Assembly: GCF_011301715.1 (NCBI RefSeq)
Contig: NZ_CP049870.1
Span: 248,001-312,000 of the forward strand
DNA: 64,000 bases
Direction: 5' to 3'
DNA from: Sphingomonas sp. HDW15A
GTDB taxonomy: Bacteria > Pseudomonadota > Alphaproteobacteria > Sphingomonadales > Sphingomonadaceae
Below the pieces are notes generated by a model that was not told the DNA's origin, did not search any database, and saw only the letters and a program-made list of their open reading frames with translations. Below are positions 9,701 to 19,345 of the stretch, piece after piece (the first letter of the stretch is position 1; each line of letters starts with the position of its first letter). Made by a program: the position numbers and the translations under genes.

Positions 9701-10342
9701 AAGTATCGGCGACAAATAGGCATCGACCACCGTCGTGTCGCCGCGCCCAACGAGCTTGATCAAAGGCGCGACTTCATGGCTGACCGATATTTGCGGAAAG
9801 CCGATTTCCTTCGCGATAACCGCGACCCGGCGCTCATGGTCGGGAAATTTCCAGCCGTGCATCAAGACGATAGCCAGCGCCTCGAACCCGTCGTCGCGAA
9901 GCGTCTGAAGCGAATCCCGTACCGACTTTTCGTCAATCGGCGCCACGGTCTCGCCATTAGCGGCAATTCGCTCGTCGATCTCCGCCACCGCTTCGTAAGG
10001 TTGCTCGGGAAGGATGATATGCCGGGCAAATATGTGAGGGCGCGCCTGGTAGCCGATCCGCAGCGCGTCTCCGATGCCGCGGGTGATCGCGAGCGCCGTG
10101 CGAGCGCCCTTGCGTTCCAGCAGCGCATTCGTCGCCACCGTGGTGCCCATCCTGACGACGCCGAGCGCGGCGTCCGGATCTTCAGCCAGGATCCTGCGGA
10201 CGGCTTCGATCGCGGCGTCGTCATATTGTCCGGGATTGTCTGAAAGCAGCTTCAGCGTTCGGAAATCGCCGCCATCGGTCCAGGCAATGACATCGGTGAA
10301 CGTGCCGCCACGGTCGATCGCGAAGTTCCAGATTTTCTCCAC
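6786..10342 (-). CDS. Fused 5-oxoprolinase/hydantoinase (HyuA-HyuB type), frameshifted
   Basis: ATP-dependent 5-oxoprolinase opens 5-oxo-L-proline to L-glutamate. The 5' part (to about 9500) encodes the HyuA-type N-terminus MEKIWNFAIDRGGTFTDVIA and ends ...LIGFDMG. The next frame resumes as VSHYAGQLELTDESVVAGVR, through the HyuA C-terminus (GGQHACRIADALGI), and then HyuB (DPVTLEIFNNLFMAIAEEMG, NDPYRGGTHLPDI, GGGGYG). The expected phosphate-binding motif GFDMGGTSTDV would need six G where the sequence has five (C-run 9499-9503). Repairing that base gives one protein of about 1,185 aa, normal for the fused enzyme. As it stands the gene is interrupted. It is the first gene of an operon with DUF969, DUF979 and DUF2891. 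Confidence 0.88.
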
Positions 10343-10388
10343 CCGCCCATCAAGCAGCTTCTGGCGCAGCCGCCAAGCGGGAGACTTC

Positions 10389-11060
10389 TTACCGAAGGGG
10401 CCGGCCGTTCGTATCGATCGGGGAGTTTGCCTTCAGCCTGTCCAGTCCTGCTGCGATCCTTCGCGCCCAGTCATCGAACAGATATTCGAAATCCGCGCGA
10501 AGCGACGATTCGTTGCGGATAACCGGCATGCCGCCTCCGGCGACTTCGGTATCCAGAGCACGGCCAAGCAGCGAGCCGGCAACCGAATCCCGCACTTCCA
10601 GGACGAGCGTCGCTTCGCCCGCATCTTCGGAAATGGTGAACGAGCGGGCGGACTGCTGCGGAACAACGAATTGCAGGTTGGCGAGGCCAGGTCGCACAAG
10701 CAGGACGTCAGCACCCGGTTGGCCGACTACCTGATAGCCCGCCTTGGTATAGGCTTTCGCCAGGCTTTCGCTGAGCAGCTTGCTGGCGTTTTCGCGCACC
10801 TGCTGGACTTCCCTGTCGTTAAGACGATCAAGCCCACGCAAGTTGCGCTGCCAGTCCTTGGAGAAGGCGATCTCTGGCGGAGCAATCATGACTTTTGAAT
10901 ATCCGCGGAAGTCCGCGCCCGGCAGCAGAAAGACCAACGTGCGGCCTTTGGCCTGAACCTTGTGAAGTCCATCCCAGGTATCCGGCGGCTTGGCGGCCGA
11001 CAGCGGTGCGGCCGAAACAAGCGCCAAGGCCCCAAGAGATGCGGAGATGAATCGGCGCAT
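10389..11060 (-). CDS. Secreted DUF3313-like protein
   Basis: The ATG at 11060 gives 223 aa with a signal peptide (MRRFISASLGALALVSAAPLSA). The frame stays open upstream, but those codons look non-coding. The YSKVMIAPPEIAFSKDW segment and the ATLVLEVRDSVAGSLLGRALD segment resemble DUF3313 proteins, a family of predicted periplasmic or lipid-anchored proteins without known function. No lipobox cysteine is visible. It lies 46 bases upstream of the 5-oxoprolinase gene on the same strand, so co-transcription is possible. Confidence 0.65.
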   Translation of the reverse strand: MRRFISASLGALALVSAAPLSAAKPPDTWDGLHKVQAKGRTLVFLLPGADFRGYSKVMIAPPEIAFSKDWQRNLRGLDRLNDREVQQVRENASKLLSESLAKAYTKAGYQVVGQPGADVLLVRPGLANLQFVVPQQSARSFTISEDAGEATLVLEVRDSVAGSLLGRALDTEVAGGGMPVIRNESSLRADFEYLFDDWARRIAAGLDRLKANSPIDTNGRPLR

Positions 11061-11208
11061 TGCGGTCTCCCTATATCTTCGCCCACTTACTGTGCCGGAA
11101 TTGCGCGATCGATAATCGGGGAAACCCTGAGTCTCGGCGCCTCTCAGGGGCAACCGTTGACCGCCTGCGGCGTTCAACAACTATGGCCGACACAGAAGGG
11201 CAGCGTTC

Positions 11209-11628
11209 GTGACGGAACTTGATGAGTCGCCTCCCTCGGCGACTCTCAACCCGCTTTTTTCAATTCTCGTTGGTGGATTGTTTCCGCTTACCGCCGGCAC
11301 AATGCTCGGCGACTGGGCCTATTCGACGACCTACCAGATTCAGTGGCTCAATTTTGCCGACTGGCTGATTGCGGGCTCGCTCGTGTTTGCCGTTCCGGCA
11401 TTGCTGTGGGCGCTGCTGGGCCTGCTCTTGCGCCGCGGCCCTGGCAAATTGTTCGTCCTGCTGTTGGCGGCAACCGTCGTTGTGAACTTCCTCAACGCGC
11501 TTACCCATGCCCGGGATGCCTATGCGACCATGCCGGCGGGCCTGATCCTATCGGTCATCGGGTCCATCCTCGCACTGGCCAGCAGCTGGCTCGGCTTTTC
11601 CGGCCGACGCTCATGGGGGAGAGGCTGA
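11209..11628 (+). CDS. Small four-helix membrane protein (DUF2231-like)
   Basis: A 139-aa protein, from a GTG start, with four hydrophobic segments. ILVGGLFPLTAGTMLGDWAY, a short periplasmic-type TTYQIQWLNFADWLI stretch and HARDAYATMPAGLILSVIG resemble DUF2231 inner-membrane proteins. Its TGA overlaps the ATG of the sugar dehydrogenase (TGATG), so the two are translationally coupled. It may be a membrane partner or electron-transfer accessory of that enzyme, which is inference from position. Confidence 0.65.
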   Translation: MTELDESPPSATLNPLFSILVGGLFPLTAGTMLGDWAYSTTYQIQWLNFADWLIAGSLVFAVPALLWALLGLLLRRGPGKLFVLLLAATVVVNFLNALTHARDAYATMPAGLILSVIGSILALASSWLGFSGRRSWGRG

Positions 11629-12917
11629 TGCGCCGTCTCGTAACCTTGATGCTGGCCTGTTGCGTGGCGGCATGCGGCGGCGATCCGGATCCCGCGCAAT
11701 ACGGCCCGAACCCGGACCTGCCAAAAATGCAGCGGGGACTTCTTCCGAACATGGAGATCACCAGGCCGACAGGCTGGGGTTCCGACAAACCCGCCGTCCC
11801 TCAAGGTTACCGGATCGAAGCCATAGCCACCGATCTCAAGGTGCCGAGACAGACGTTAGTCCTTCCCAACGGCGACATTCTAATCGCGGAGGGCAAGGCG
11901 AAGCCAGCGCCGATGCTACGCCCGAAGGACCTCATTGCCGGACTGATCAAGAAAAGGGGGGTGACGTCCGTCAAAGGCGGCGACCGGCTGACGATCCTCC
12001 GCGATGCCAACGGCGACGGCCGCTACGAAGCGCGCGGCATATTCGCGGACAAACTCAACGCGCCCTATGGCCTGGCGTATCTGGATGGCGCGATCTACGT
12101 CGCCAATCAGGACAGCATCGTCCGTTTCGATTATCGCAACGGCCAGACATCCGCGAGCGGCCCGCCGGTCAAGATTGCCGACCTCCCGTCCGCGGTCAAT
12201 CACCACTGGACCAAGGCGATGACGGCAAGCCTCGACGGCCGTTACCTGTTCGTGGGAATCGGCTCGAACAGCAACATCACCGAACGGGGAATGGTCGCCG
12301 AGCAGGATCGCGCCGTAATCTGGCAGGTCGATCCCGTGACCGGAATGCACAAGACCTACGCGAGTGGGCTACGTAACCCCAGCGCTCTGGCAACACAGCC
12401 GTTCACGGGCACGATCTGGGCAGCGGTCAACGAGCGCGATGAGTTGGGCCCGAATCTCGTTCCGGATTATATCACGTCGGTCCAGCCCGGCGCATTTTAC
12501 GGCTGGCCTTATGCGTACTGGGGACCGAATGCGGACCCCAGGGTGAGGCCGCAGGATCCGCAGAAGGTCGCGTCAGCAGTACGTCCGGATTACAGCATTG
12601 GCTCCCACCGGGCGCCCCTGGGCCTGTCATTTTCGGTTCCCGCAATGGGCGGCGCATTCGCTGACGGTGTATTCGTCGGCGAGCATGGAAGCTGGAACCG
12701 AAATGACGTGGTCGGCTACCAGGTCGTCTTTATCCCGTTTCGCGGCGGTCGCCCGGCCGGTCAGCCGGTTCCCTTCGTTGACGGCTTTCGCAAGGACGGC
12801 AAGGCGCGCGGGCGCCCAGTCGGGGTGACCGTCGACCCTCGCGGCGCACTGATCGTCGCTGACGATCTTTCGAATACAGTGTGGCGGATCACGCCTGTAC
12901 GGCCCGCGAGTCCCTGA
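11628..12917 (+). CDS. PQQ-dependent sugar dehydrogenase (sorbosone dehydrogenase-like) lipoprotein
   Basis: The 429-aa protein starts MRRLVTLMLACCVAACGG, a lipoprotein signal with lipobox VAAC and predicted lipidation at C16. The rest is a beta-propeller of the glucose/L-sorbosone dehydrogenase family: LNAPYGLAYLDGAIYVANQ, HHWTKAMTASLDGRYLFVGI, GLRNPSALA, FYGWPYAYWG and GVFVGEHGSWNR are all typical. Relatives oxidise sugars with bound pyrroloquinoline quinone; the substrate here is unknown. The ATG is preceded by GGGGGAGAG. It overlaps the upstream membrane protein gene by one base. Confidence 0.85.
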   Translation: MRRLVTLMLACCVAACGGDPDPAQYGPNPDLPKMQRGLLPNMEITRPTGWGSDKPAVPQGYRIEAIATDLKVPRQTLVLPNGDILIAEGKAKPAPMLRPKDLIAGLIKKRGVTSVKGGDRLTILRDANGDGRYEARGIFADKLNAPYGLAYLDGAIYVANQDSIVRFDYRNGQTSASGPPVKIADLPSAVNHHWTKAMTASLDGRYLFVGIGSNSNITERGMVAEQDRAVIWQVDPVTGMHKTYASGLRNPSALATQPFTGTIWAAVNERDELGPNLVPDYITSVQPGAFYGWPYAYWGPNADPRVRPQDPQKVASAVRPDYSIGSHRAPLGLSFSVPAMGGAFADGVFVGEHGSWNRNDVVGYQVVFIPFRGGRPAGQPVPFVDGFRKDGKARGRPVGVTVDPRGALIVADDLSNTVWRITPVRPASP

Positions 12918-13042
12918 ACCCGTGGCCAGGAAACGTCCCATTTCGGAACAAAATATGGTGTCGCGGCCTTTACCGGTTGGAAAGCGGCACTGGGGTAGGA
13001 CGAGGTCAGCGAAGAACGCGCATTGAAGGCTGATCGACCCCG

Positions 13043-13816
13043 ATGATCAAGACCATATCACTCAAGGCCCGTGGCAGGGCAATCGCATTGCGGCAGTCGA
13101 TCGAGCAGAATCTCGATCGCATCGTGCAATCCTGGCTGGTGATTGCCGGTCTTGGCTCCGCGCTTCGGATTGCGACAAGCCCTTCTGCCCCCTCGGGCTC
13201 CGAGCTTGCGATCATCGCGCCCTATGCGCTCCTTATCTTCGCTCCGGCCTTTTCGTTCTGGCTTGCGCTTCGCTGGTTCGCGAACGGGCATGAAATGGCT
13301 CAGCCCGCGGTTCGCCTTGCCCGCGTCGGCCGCTGGCGGGACGTTAGCGCCGCCGAGGCCCAACGCCATCCGCTATTCGGCACCGATGGTTTTATGGTTT
13401 CGCTGTTGATCGGCATGCTCCTCAATATTCCGATCCGTGCGATGGAATATCTGGCCGCTACCCCGGCTATGGCCGGATCGGTTCCTGCATGGCTCACCAT
13501 TCTTCGGACGATGATGACGCTCGACGTTGTGCTGATGACCAGCCTCTATTCTGTCGCGTTCGTCGCCGCCCTTCGCCGCGTTCCGTCGTTTCCCCGTCTG
13601 CTTGCAGGTATCTGGGTCCTGGATCTCGCTCTTCAGGGGCTTACGGCGCGGATGGTCGCTGCGGAGCCTGGATTGCCCGAGAAGGTCGCCCACGCCCTGC
13701 AGGGGCTGCTGACCGGCAACGTCTGGAAGGTGTTGATCAGCATCGCCATCTGGCTACCGTACCTGCTGCTTTCGAAGCGGGTGAACGTTACCTTCCGCCA
13801 CCGCATCGCAGACTGA
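13043..13816 (+). CDS. Membrane protein of unknown function (possibly DUF2569)
   Basis: A 257-aa protein with about five hydrophobic segments and no recognised catalytic motif. The C-terminal IAIWLPYLLLSKRVNVTF resembles the end of DUF2569 membrane proteins, but this is a short match. It ends three bases before the stop of the convergent PrsW gene. Confidence 0.6.
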   Translation: MIKTISLKARGRAIALRQSIEQNLDRIVQSWLVIAGLGSALRIATSPSAPSGSELAIIAPYALLIFAPAFSFWLALRWFANGHEMAQPAVRLARVGRWRDVSAAEAQRHPLFGTDGFMVSLLIGMLLNIPIRAMEYLAATPAMAGSVPAWLTILRTMMTLDVVLMTSLYSVAFVAALRRVPSFPRLLAGIWVLDLALQGLTARMVAAEPGLPEKVAHALQGLLTGNVWKVLISIAIWLPYLLLSKRVNVTFRHRIAD

Positions 13817-13819
13817 GAT

Positions 13820-14860
13820 TTAGCGAGTCAGCCGCTCCTCGAGCTCTGACACTTCCCAATAATCGTTGCGGCTGAATGGAAGCAGCGGCCGAAGGGCGGC
13901 GAAAGTCGCCCGGCCCATCGCCTGTTTGGCGGCTTCGACTTTTCGGATGGTTTCACCGGCGTCGATCTCCACGCGCTCACCTTCATTCGCCTGCTTGTGA
14001 AGTGCGAGCTCCGCGGCAAGCACCAGCGCGGTCATGTTCTCGCAGTAATCGCGGATCATCTTTCCCGTCGCCGCATCGGACCGGGCGACGAGAGCAGCGA
14101 TCCGCCGGCCACTGGCGTCGTCGGGATAGCCTCCGGATTGCCAAGCCTCGAGTGCCTGGCGGTGGATCGCACTCTCCTCCGTCAGCCAGTGCTGGGCCTC
14201 CTGAGCACCGAATTTGAACAGGGCCATCAGGACAAATGGCGCGGCGGCCAGGGTTCCGATCATCGCGTAAAGCGGCTCGTCGGGAAACTGGTTGAATGCC
14301 GTGTGCAGCACTACTGCGATGAGCAGGCCCGGCACATACCACAGGAGATTGAAGTCGAAGTCGGACGCGGCCTCGCGTGTTTCGCGTTCGGATAGTTCGT
14401 GGGCGATCGCTGCGACGATCGCGACCGTGGTTCCATGCATCACCGCGGTTCCCAGCCCGCGCACCATCCACGTCGACGGAGCGAGGTCGGGGAATCGGAA
14501 AAGATAAAGGATATTCTCGATCACCGAAAATCCAGCGCCGATCGCAAAGCCGGAGATGACGGCGTCGAGCTTGAAGCCGATGCGGTTCATCCGAAACAGC
14601 AGCACCAACGCCAGCGCCTTGATAGTCTCCTCGATCCACGGCGCGGCAAAACGACTGTAGTTCGAATAGCCGATCGGCAATTGGTCGATGAAGACGCCGC
14701 TGACCGGGTAGGCGAGGCCGGCCGTGATTCCACCAAGTACCAGCAGCCCCAGCATCTCCCACAGGGTCATGAGCTTGAAGACGTCAAGCCAGACGAACAT
14801 CGCAAGCATCGCCAGCACGGGGACCAGGGCGAGCGACCAGTTTAGGAATTCGAGGGACAT
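13820..14860 (-). CDS. PrsW family intramembrane metalloprotease
   Basis: A 346-aa protein with seven or eight membrane segments in the first 220 residues. The PrsW/CPBP-like motifs are intact: E77-E78 with K81 (WIEETIKALAL), GFAIGAGFSVIEN (104-116), H142 (VMHGTT) and H186-xxx-N190 (LHTAFN). In Bacillus PrsW cleaves anti-sigma factor RsiW within the membrane. A cytoplasmic helical tail of about 110 residues follows the membrane part. It starts 8 bases after the stop of the exported HExxH protein, with the decapeptide-repeat protein as first gene, so all three probably form one operon. Confidence 0.85.
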   Translation of the reverse strand: MSLEFLNWSLALVPVLAMLAMFVWLDVFKLMTLWEMLGLLVLGGITAGLAYPVSGVFIDQLPIGYSNYSRFAAPWIEETIKALALVLLFRMNRIGFKLDAVISGFAIGAGFSVIENILYLFRFPDLAPSTWMVRGLGTAVMHGTTVAIVAAIAHELSERETREAASDFDFNLLWYVPGLLIAVVLHTAFNQFPDEPLYAMIGTLAAAPFVLMALFKFGAQEAQHWLTEESAIHRQALEAWQSGGYPDDASGRRIAALVARSDAATGKMIRDYCENMTALVLAAELALHKQANEGERVEIDAGETIRKVEAAKQAMGRATFAALRPLLPFSRNDYWEVSELEERLTR

Positions 14861-14868
14861 CGCGGCGC

Positions 14869-17800
14869 CTAGAGGATCTTGAGAGAGGTCAGGAATTCGG
14901 TCTTCTCATAGTCGCCGTTGGCAAAGCCCGCGGCAGCGCCGATCGAGAAGACCATCGGCAGTCTGAGCGCTACGGTGAAAGCCAGGTCGAGCTGGCCCCC
15001 GACATTGGCATAATGGTTGGTCTTCCCGTCCGCATCGGCGGCGACCATCGCACCGGCGAAGAATGCCGGGCGGACGTGGCTGACATAGATGGAAGGCGTT
15101 CCGACTTCTGCAAAGCGGATCGGCGGCAGGTTGATCTCGCCGGTCAGTTTGGCGAACTTGCGCGCCGAGATCTGGTCGATCTCGAAGCCGGGGAAGGCTT
15201 CCATCTCGCGATATCGTTTCTCGGGGCGGTTATCGACGTAGTTGTTTCGGAACGAGCCGAAGTAGAAGCTGCCAAGCGAGCTGTCCTTCGGGCCGCCGGC
15301 CAGACCGGCACTAACATAGGCCCATATCGAACTGTTCGACCATGGCAGCGGCAGGCCGTAATCCAGCCCGCCGTAAAGCTTGGGGAAAGTGTCGCCGAGC
15401 GCCATGTCGACGCTTCCGATCGTGCGCCAGGCAATGCCTTTTTCGTGGTCGACGCCGCCAAGCGATTTGCGCGTATTCTCATATTTTACGCCGCCTTCGA
15501 AGGAGACGATATTGCTCGGGCTGGCGATATTCTGCGCGCCAGGCAATTGCTCGAGGCCGAGATAGACTGCGCCGGTTCCGAAAACATTGAGCTGGCGCGG
15601 CGGGTCATAGATGAGGGTCTTGTTGTATCCGACGACGAAAGCGTCGCCGCGCCGGCTCCGCTCGATGGGTCCAAACAGGTCGTAGAAATCGGCACCGTTG
15701 TGCCAGTAGTTCACAGTCCAATCGAGCGACTTGTATTTCAGGTTGACGTGCAGCCGGTCCTTGTTCGGCAAGTCGCCCCACGGCGAGTAGCTGATCGTCG
15801 CGCTCAGCTGGCTGAACTGCATTGGATCTTCGAAAAGAACGAAATAGCCCGGCGAGATCTGACCCTGGTATCCTTCGACGATCGGATAGGATGCAGCCAG
15901 CTTCATCCGGTCGATGGCCTTGTACTTTCCCCGCTCAGTGACGAGTTCGTCGAGCGGAATCTTGGCTGGCGAGCCGACGCCCCAGCTTTTCAGCTCAGGA
16001 TGGGCCTTGATGACTTTCGTTCCAAGGAACTGGACGGTCGCGAGGTCGTCGCGCTTTTGCGGCACGATCCGCGACGGGGTCAGGCCGTCGCCAGCGAACT
16101 CATAGACCAGCAAGCTTCCATCCGGCTGCTCGACCGGCCGGAAGAACCCCGTCTCCGCATTGGTTACGACTTCGTATTTCTGGGTCGCGATGTCGAAAAC
16201 GAAGACGTTGGAAACGCCGGTATAATAGCTCGTCCCGACGAGCCTCTTGCCGTCGGGCGTGAAGACGAAGCTCTCAGGCGTAGAGGGTGGAAGGTTCAGC
16301 CGCGCGACTTCTTCGGGCGCGCCGGCCATCATGCTTTCGGTGGTCCACACGCGAACCGACTGGTTGCCGTCGATTTCACCGAAGCTCGCCGCGACCAGGC
16401 TTCCGTCCGGCGAGATGTCGAGGTCGAACGGGGTCTGGCCATATTCGAAGGTGAAGACCTGGTTGAAGCCGGCATAGGGCGTCGGGATTCGGCTGATGGT
16501 CGCAAAGCCGTTCTGGTGGCGTATGCCCCAGATCGACCGGTCGGCGGGATTGAGAACGAGGTCGCCGATCCGCGCGTCGCGAAGCAGAAGCTTCGACTTG
16601 CCCGTATCGACATCGATTTCGATCAGGTCGCGGAAAGCGTAATTGTCTTCGGTGTAATAGGCTTTGCGGTCCTGCTCGTCGAAGGCGAGACTGGTCACCT
16701 TATAGAGCATCATGCCCTTGATTTCACGAAGCTTTCTGAGCTCGCCCGTGGCAAGGTCCATCGTGCCGATGAACCCGATCTCGCCCGGATAGCGGAAAGC
16801 CGCGACCAGCCGGTTGGTCTTGGTATCGACGTAGCCGCGGCTGATGCTGCCAAGGCCACGCGGGCTCAAATGGGTCACTTCCGTCAGCGGATAGGTCTTC
16901 AGCTTCTCCAGGCTGGCGCGCTGGAATTCCTTTTCCCAGGCGATCCAGTCGTCCCAGGCCTCGTCCATCTTGCGCCCGAAGACGTGGCGGAACTGGGCAG
17001 CGTAGTAGCGCTTGCTATCCTCGCTCCGACTCAGCCACTGCACGACCTTGTCCGGGCCATAGGTCAACGCGAGCCAGGAGAAGAAGCGTGTGCCATAAAG
17101 GTAGTCGTTGACCCCGACCTGGAAGTCGACCTTGGTTCCTTCGGATTCCAGGCCCAGTGGCGAATAGAATTTGTCGTTGTCACGAACCTTGGCGCGGAAG
17201 ACCATTTCGTCGAAGGCGCCCTGTCCGCGGCCAAGGCCACCGGCCATCCAGGTTTCGAAAAACACCGCGGACCCTTCGAGATACCAGCGCGGAACGGCGT
17301 TGCGCGGGGTCGAAAGGTAATTCCACAGGATCGATTCCGGATGCTCCTGAATGGGCATCGGCTTGCCCCTGAGGAACCGGCGCCAGAAGGCATCGCGCTT
17401 GTTCCAAACGTCCATCGTTGCGACGTGCGCAAGCTCATGGTTGGTCAGCGTGAAGAAGCGCTCGCCCGGAGTGAACGTCTCATAAGATTGCGACAGCGGG
17501 GCAACGTCGAACAGGACGGCATTGTTCGGCGACGAGCGGGCAGCGGCGTTGCCGTAGTCGCCGAAATCCTTGAGCAGGATGTTGGTCCGGTCCCACGGCT
17601 CCCAATCGAAGATTCGCTTGTGGAAGGAGAGGGCATTTTCGACCGAACGGCCAAGATAGGGCGTCAGGTACGTCTGGACGGGATCGAAATAGAGCAGTGA
17701 GAAATTCTTCGTCTCGAGCGTCGAGAGGTCGAGGCCGGAGGCCGATCCCTCCGCCGGGACATGCTCGATCTCTCTTGGTTTTTCGTCTTCCGGAGGGGAC

Positions 17801-17958
17801 TCCGGCTCGGCGATCGGCTCTTCGACTTTGGTGGTGGCTTCCTGCGCCTCTTCCGGTTCCGGCGCCTGTTGCGCGAATGCGGTTGTGGCCGCGCTGATAA
17901 ACAGCGCGGCCACGCACCCCCTGCTGAATAGACGGACAGGCCGTCCTATCCCGTTCAT
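14869..17958 (-). CDS. Large exported protein with HExxH peptidase domain, propeller and C-terminal barrel-like region
   Basis: The 1029-aa protein has a signal peptide (1-29, ending AFA), then an acidic E/P-rich linker (31-75). A peptidase-MA-like domain follows, with HELAH at 174-178 in TNHELAHVATMD and a gluzincin-type WYLEGSAVFFETW at 226-238 that can supply the third zinc ligand. From about 360 to 650 come TolB/WD40-like propeller blades (for example DISPDGSLVAASFGEID and FTPDGKRLVGTSYYTG). The last 350 residues alternate polar and aromatic residues like outer-membrane beta-strands. Location is probably periplasm/outer membrane. Substrate is unknown. It sits between the repeat protein (33 bases upstream) and PrsW (8 bases downstream). 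Confidence 0.8.
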   Translation of the reverse strand: MNGIGRPVRLFSRGCVAALFISAATTAFAQQAPEPEEAQEATTKVEEPIAEPESPPEDEKPREIEHVPAEGSASGLDLSTLETKNFSLLYFDPVQTYLTPYLGRSVENALSFHKRIFDWEPWDRTNILLKDFGDYGNAAARSSPNNAVLFDVAPLSQSYETFTPGERFFTLTNHELAHVATMDVWNKRDAFWRRFLRGKPMPIQEHPESILWNYLSTPRNAVPRWYLEGSAVFFETWMAGGLGRGQGAFDEMVFRAKVRDNDKFYSPLGLESEGTKVDFQVGVNDYLYGTRFFSWLALTYGPDKVVQWLSRSEDSKRYYAAQFRHVFGRKMDEAWDDWIAWEKEFQRASLEKLKTYPLTEVTHLSPRGLGSISRGYVDTKTNRLVAAFRYPGEIGFIGTMDLATGELRKLREIKGMMLYKVTSLAFDEQDRKAYYTEDNYAFRDLIEIDVDTGKSKLLLRDARIGDLVLNPADRSIWGIRHQNGFATISRIPTPYAGFNQVFTFEYGQTPFDLDISPDGSLVAASFGEIDGNQSVRVWTTESMMAGAPEEVARLNLPPSTPESFVFTPDGKRLVGTSYYTGVSNVFVFDIATQKYEVVTNAETGFFRPVEQPDGSLLVYEFAGDGLTPSRIVPQKRDDLATVQFLGTKVIKAHPELKSWGVGSPAKIPLDELVTERGKYKAIDRMKLAASYPIVEGYQGQISPGYFVLFEDPMQFSQLSATISYSPWGDLPNKDRLHVNLKYKSLDWTVNYWHNGADFYDLFGPIERSRRGDAFVVGYNKTLIYDPPRQLNVFGTGAVYLGLEQLPGAQNIASPSNIVSFEGGVKYENTRKSLGGVDHEKGIAWRTIGSVDMALGDTFPKLYGGLDYGLPLPWSNSSIWAYVSAGLAGGPKDSSLGSFYFGSFRNNYVDNRPEKRYREMEAFPGFEIDQISARKFAKLTGEINLPPIRFAEVGTPSIYVSHVRPAFFAGAMVAADADGKTNHYANVGGQLDLAFTVALRLPMVFSIGAAAGFANGDYEKTEFLTSLKIL

Positions 17959-17991
17959 CGCCCCCCTTTGCCGGCCATCCGGCCGAACGAC

Positions 17992-19345
17992 TTACTCAGC
18001 CCTCATCGCCTGGGCGAACCCGGGACTTTGCAGAGCGGCAGCGAAGCTTGCGTTCATCGCCAGCGCCTGGAAGTTCGGGTTCCGGCCAAGCGCCTGGAAC
18101 GCCTCGGCATTGCGGGCAAATGTCGCCAGCGCCGCCGGGTTGCGGGCCAGTGCCTGGAACGCCTGCGGGTTCGCGGCCATTGCTGCAAAGGCCTGCGGAT
18201 GCTGGGCCATCGCGGCCATCGCCTGAGCATCGAGGCGGCCCTGGGCTGCCATTTGCGCCGCGCCTGCCTGCGCATTGAACGCCTGCGCCGCACGGGCCGA
18301 CGCCGCCAGGGCATTGGCATTGCGCGCCATCGCCTGGAACGCCTGAGCGTTACGCGCCATGGCGTTGAGCGCTTGCGCGTTCATTGCCGCCTGGAAGGCA
18401 CTGGCGTCGGAGGCAAGGGCCTGAAAGGCATTGGCATTGCGCGCCATCGCCTGGAAGGCTTGCGCATCGCGTGCCAAGGCCTGCATCGCCTGCGCGTCCC
18501 GGGCCAATGCCTGGAAGGCGTTGGCGTCACGGGCCATTGCCGCGATCCCGGCGGGATTGCGTGCCGCAGCCGCGAAGGCATTGGCATCACGGGCGTAAGA
18601 GGCGAAAGCCTGCGGGTTGCGCGCCATTGCCGCGAAGGCCTGCGGATGACGGGCCATCGCCGCGAATGCCTGCGGATGCTGGGCCGCTGCGGCGAAAGCC
18701 TGCGGCTGGAGAGCAAGCGCGTTGAAGGCATTGGCATGCTGCGCCATTGCCGCCGCCGCCTGGGCATTGAACGCATCGGCGTTACGCGCCTGGGCGTTGA
18801 ACGCTTGTGCGGACCTTGCCGCCGCGCTCAGCGCCTCGGCATTGCGCGCCAGCGCCTGGAAGGCGTCGGCATTGCGGGCCATGGCATCGAATGCCTGGGC
18901 GTCACGCGCCAACGCCTGCATCGCCTGCGCGTCCCGGGCCAACGCCTGGAACGCATTGGCGTCACGAGCCATCGCCGCGATCCCTGCCGGGTTGCGAGCC
19001 GCTGCGGCAAAAGCATTGGCGTCCTTCGCGTAAGCTGCGAATGCCTGCGGATCGCGCGCCATCGCCGCGAACGCCTGCGGGTGCTGGGCCAGTGCATTAA
19101 AAGCATTGGCGTGCTGCGCCATCGCCGCGAAAGCTTCGGCATTTCGTCCCTGGGCGGCGCGCGCAGCAGCCGACATGGCCTCCGCATTACGTGCCATCTG
19201 GGCGAAAGCCTGCGGATCCTTGGCTAGGGCCGCAAAAGCTTGCGGATTGGCAGCCATGGCGGCCATTGCCTGCGGATTGCGGGCCAGCGCCTGGAAGTTC
19301 GCGTCGCGGGCGAGGGCGCGGAAGTTCGCGTCCTTGACCATCACT
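17992..19345 (-). repeat. Coding tandem array of 30-bp units
   Basis: The decapeptide repeats are encoded by degenerate 30-base tandem units. Copies differ mostly at third codon positions and at a few variable residues. The order is broken by a few insertions (around residues 137-142, 271-275, 395 and 434-446), and a block of about 435 bases seems to have been duplicated within the array. Confidence 0.75.

Noticed and set aside
15013..17700. An 895-codon open frame on the plus strand
   Set aside because: Antisense of the signal-peptide-bearing HExxH protein gene; long antisense frames are expected in GC-rich coding DNA.
17968..19227. A 419-codon open frame on the plus strand
   Set aside because: It is the antisense of the decapeptide-repeat gene. 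Its Arg/Gly/His/Leu repeats mirror the 30-base units, and it has no ribosome binding site or family resemblance.
17992..19345. Regular 30-base DNA repeats that could suggest a CRISPR array
   Set aside because: Units are contiguous, degenerate and in frame with a protein; there are no unique spacers and no cas genes.
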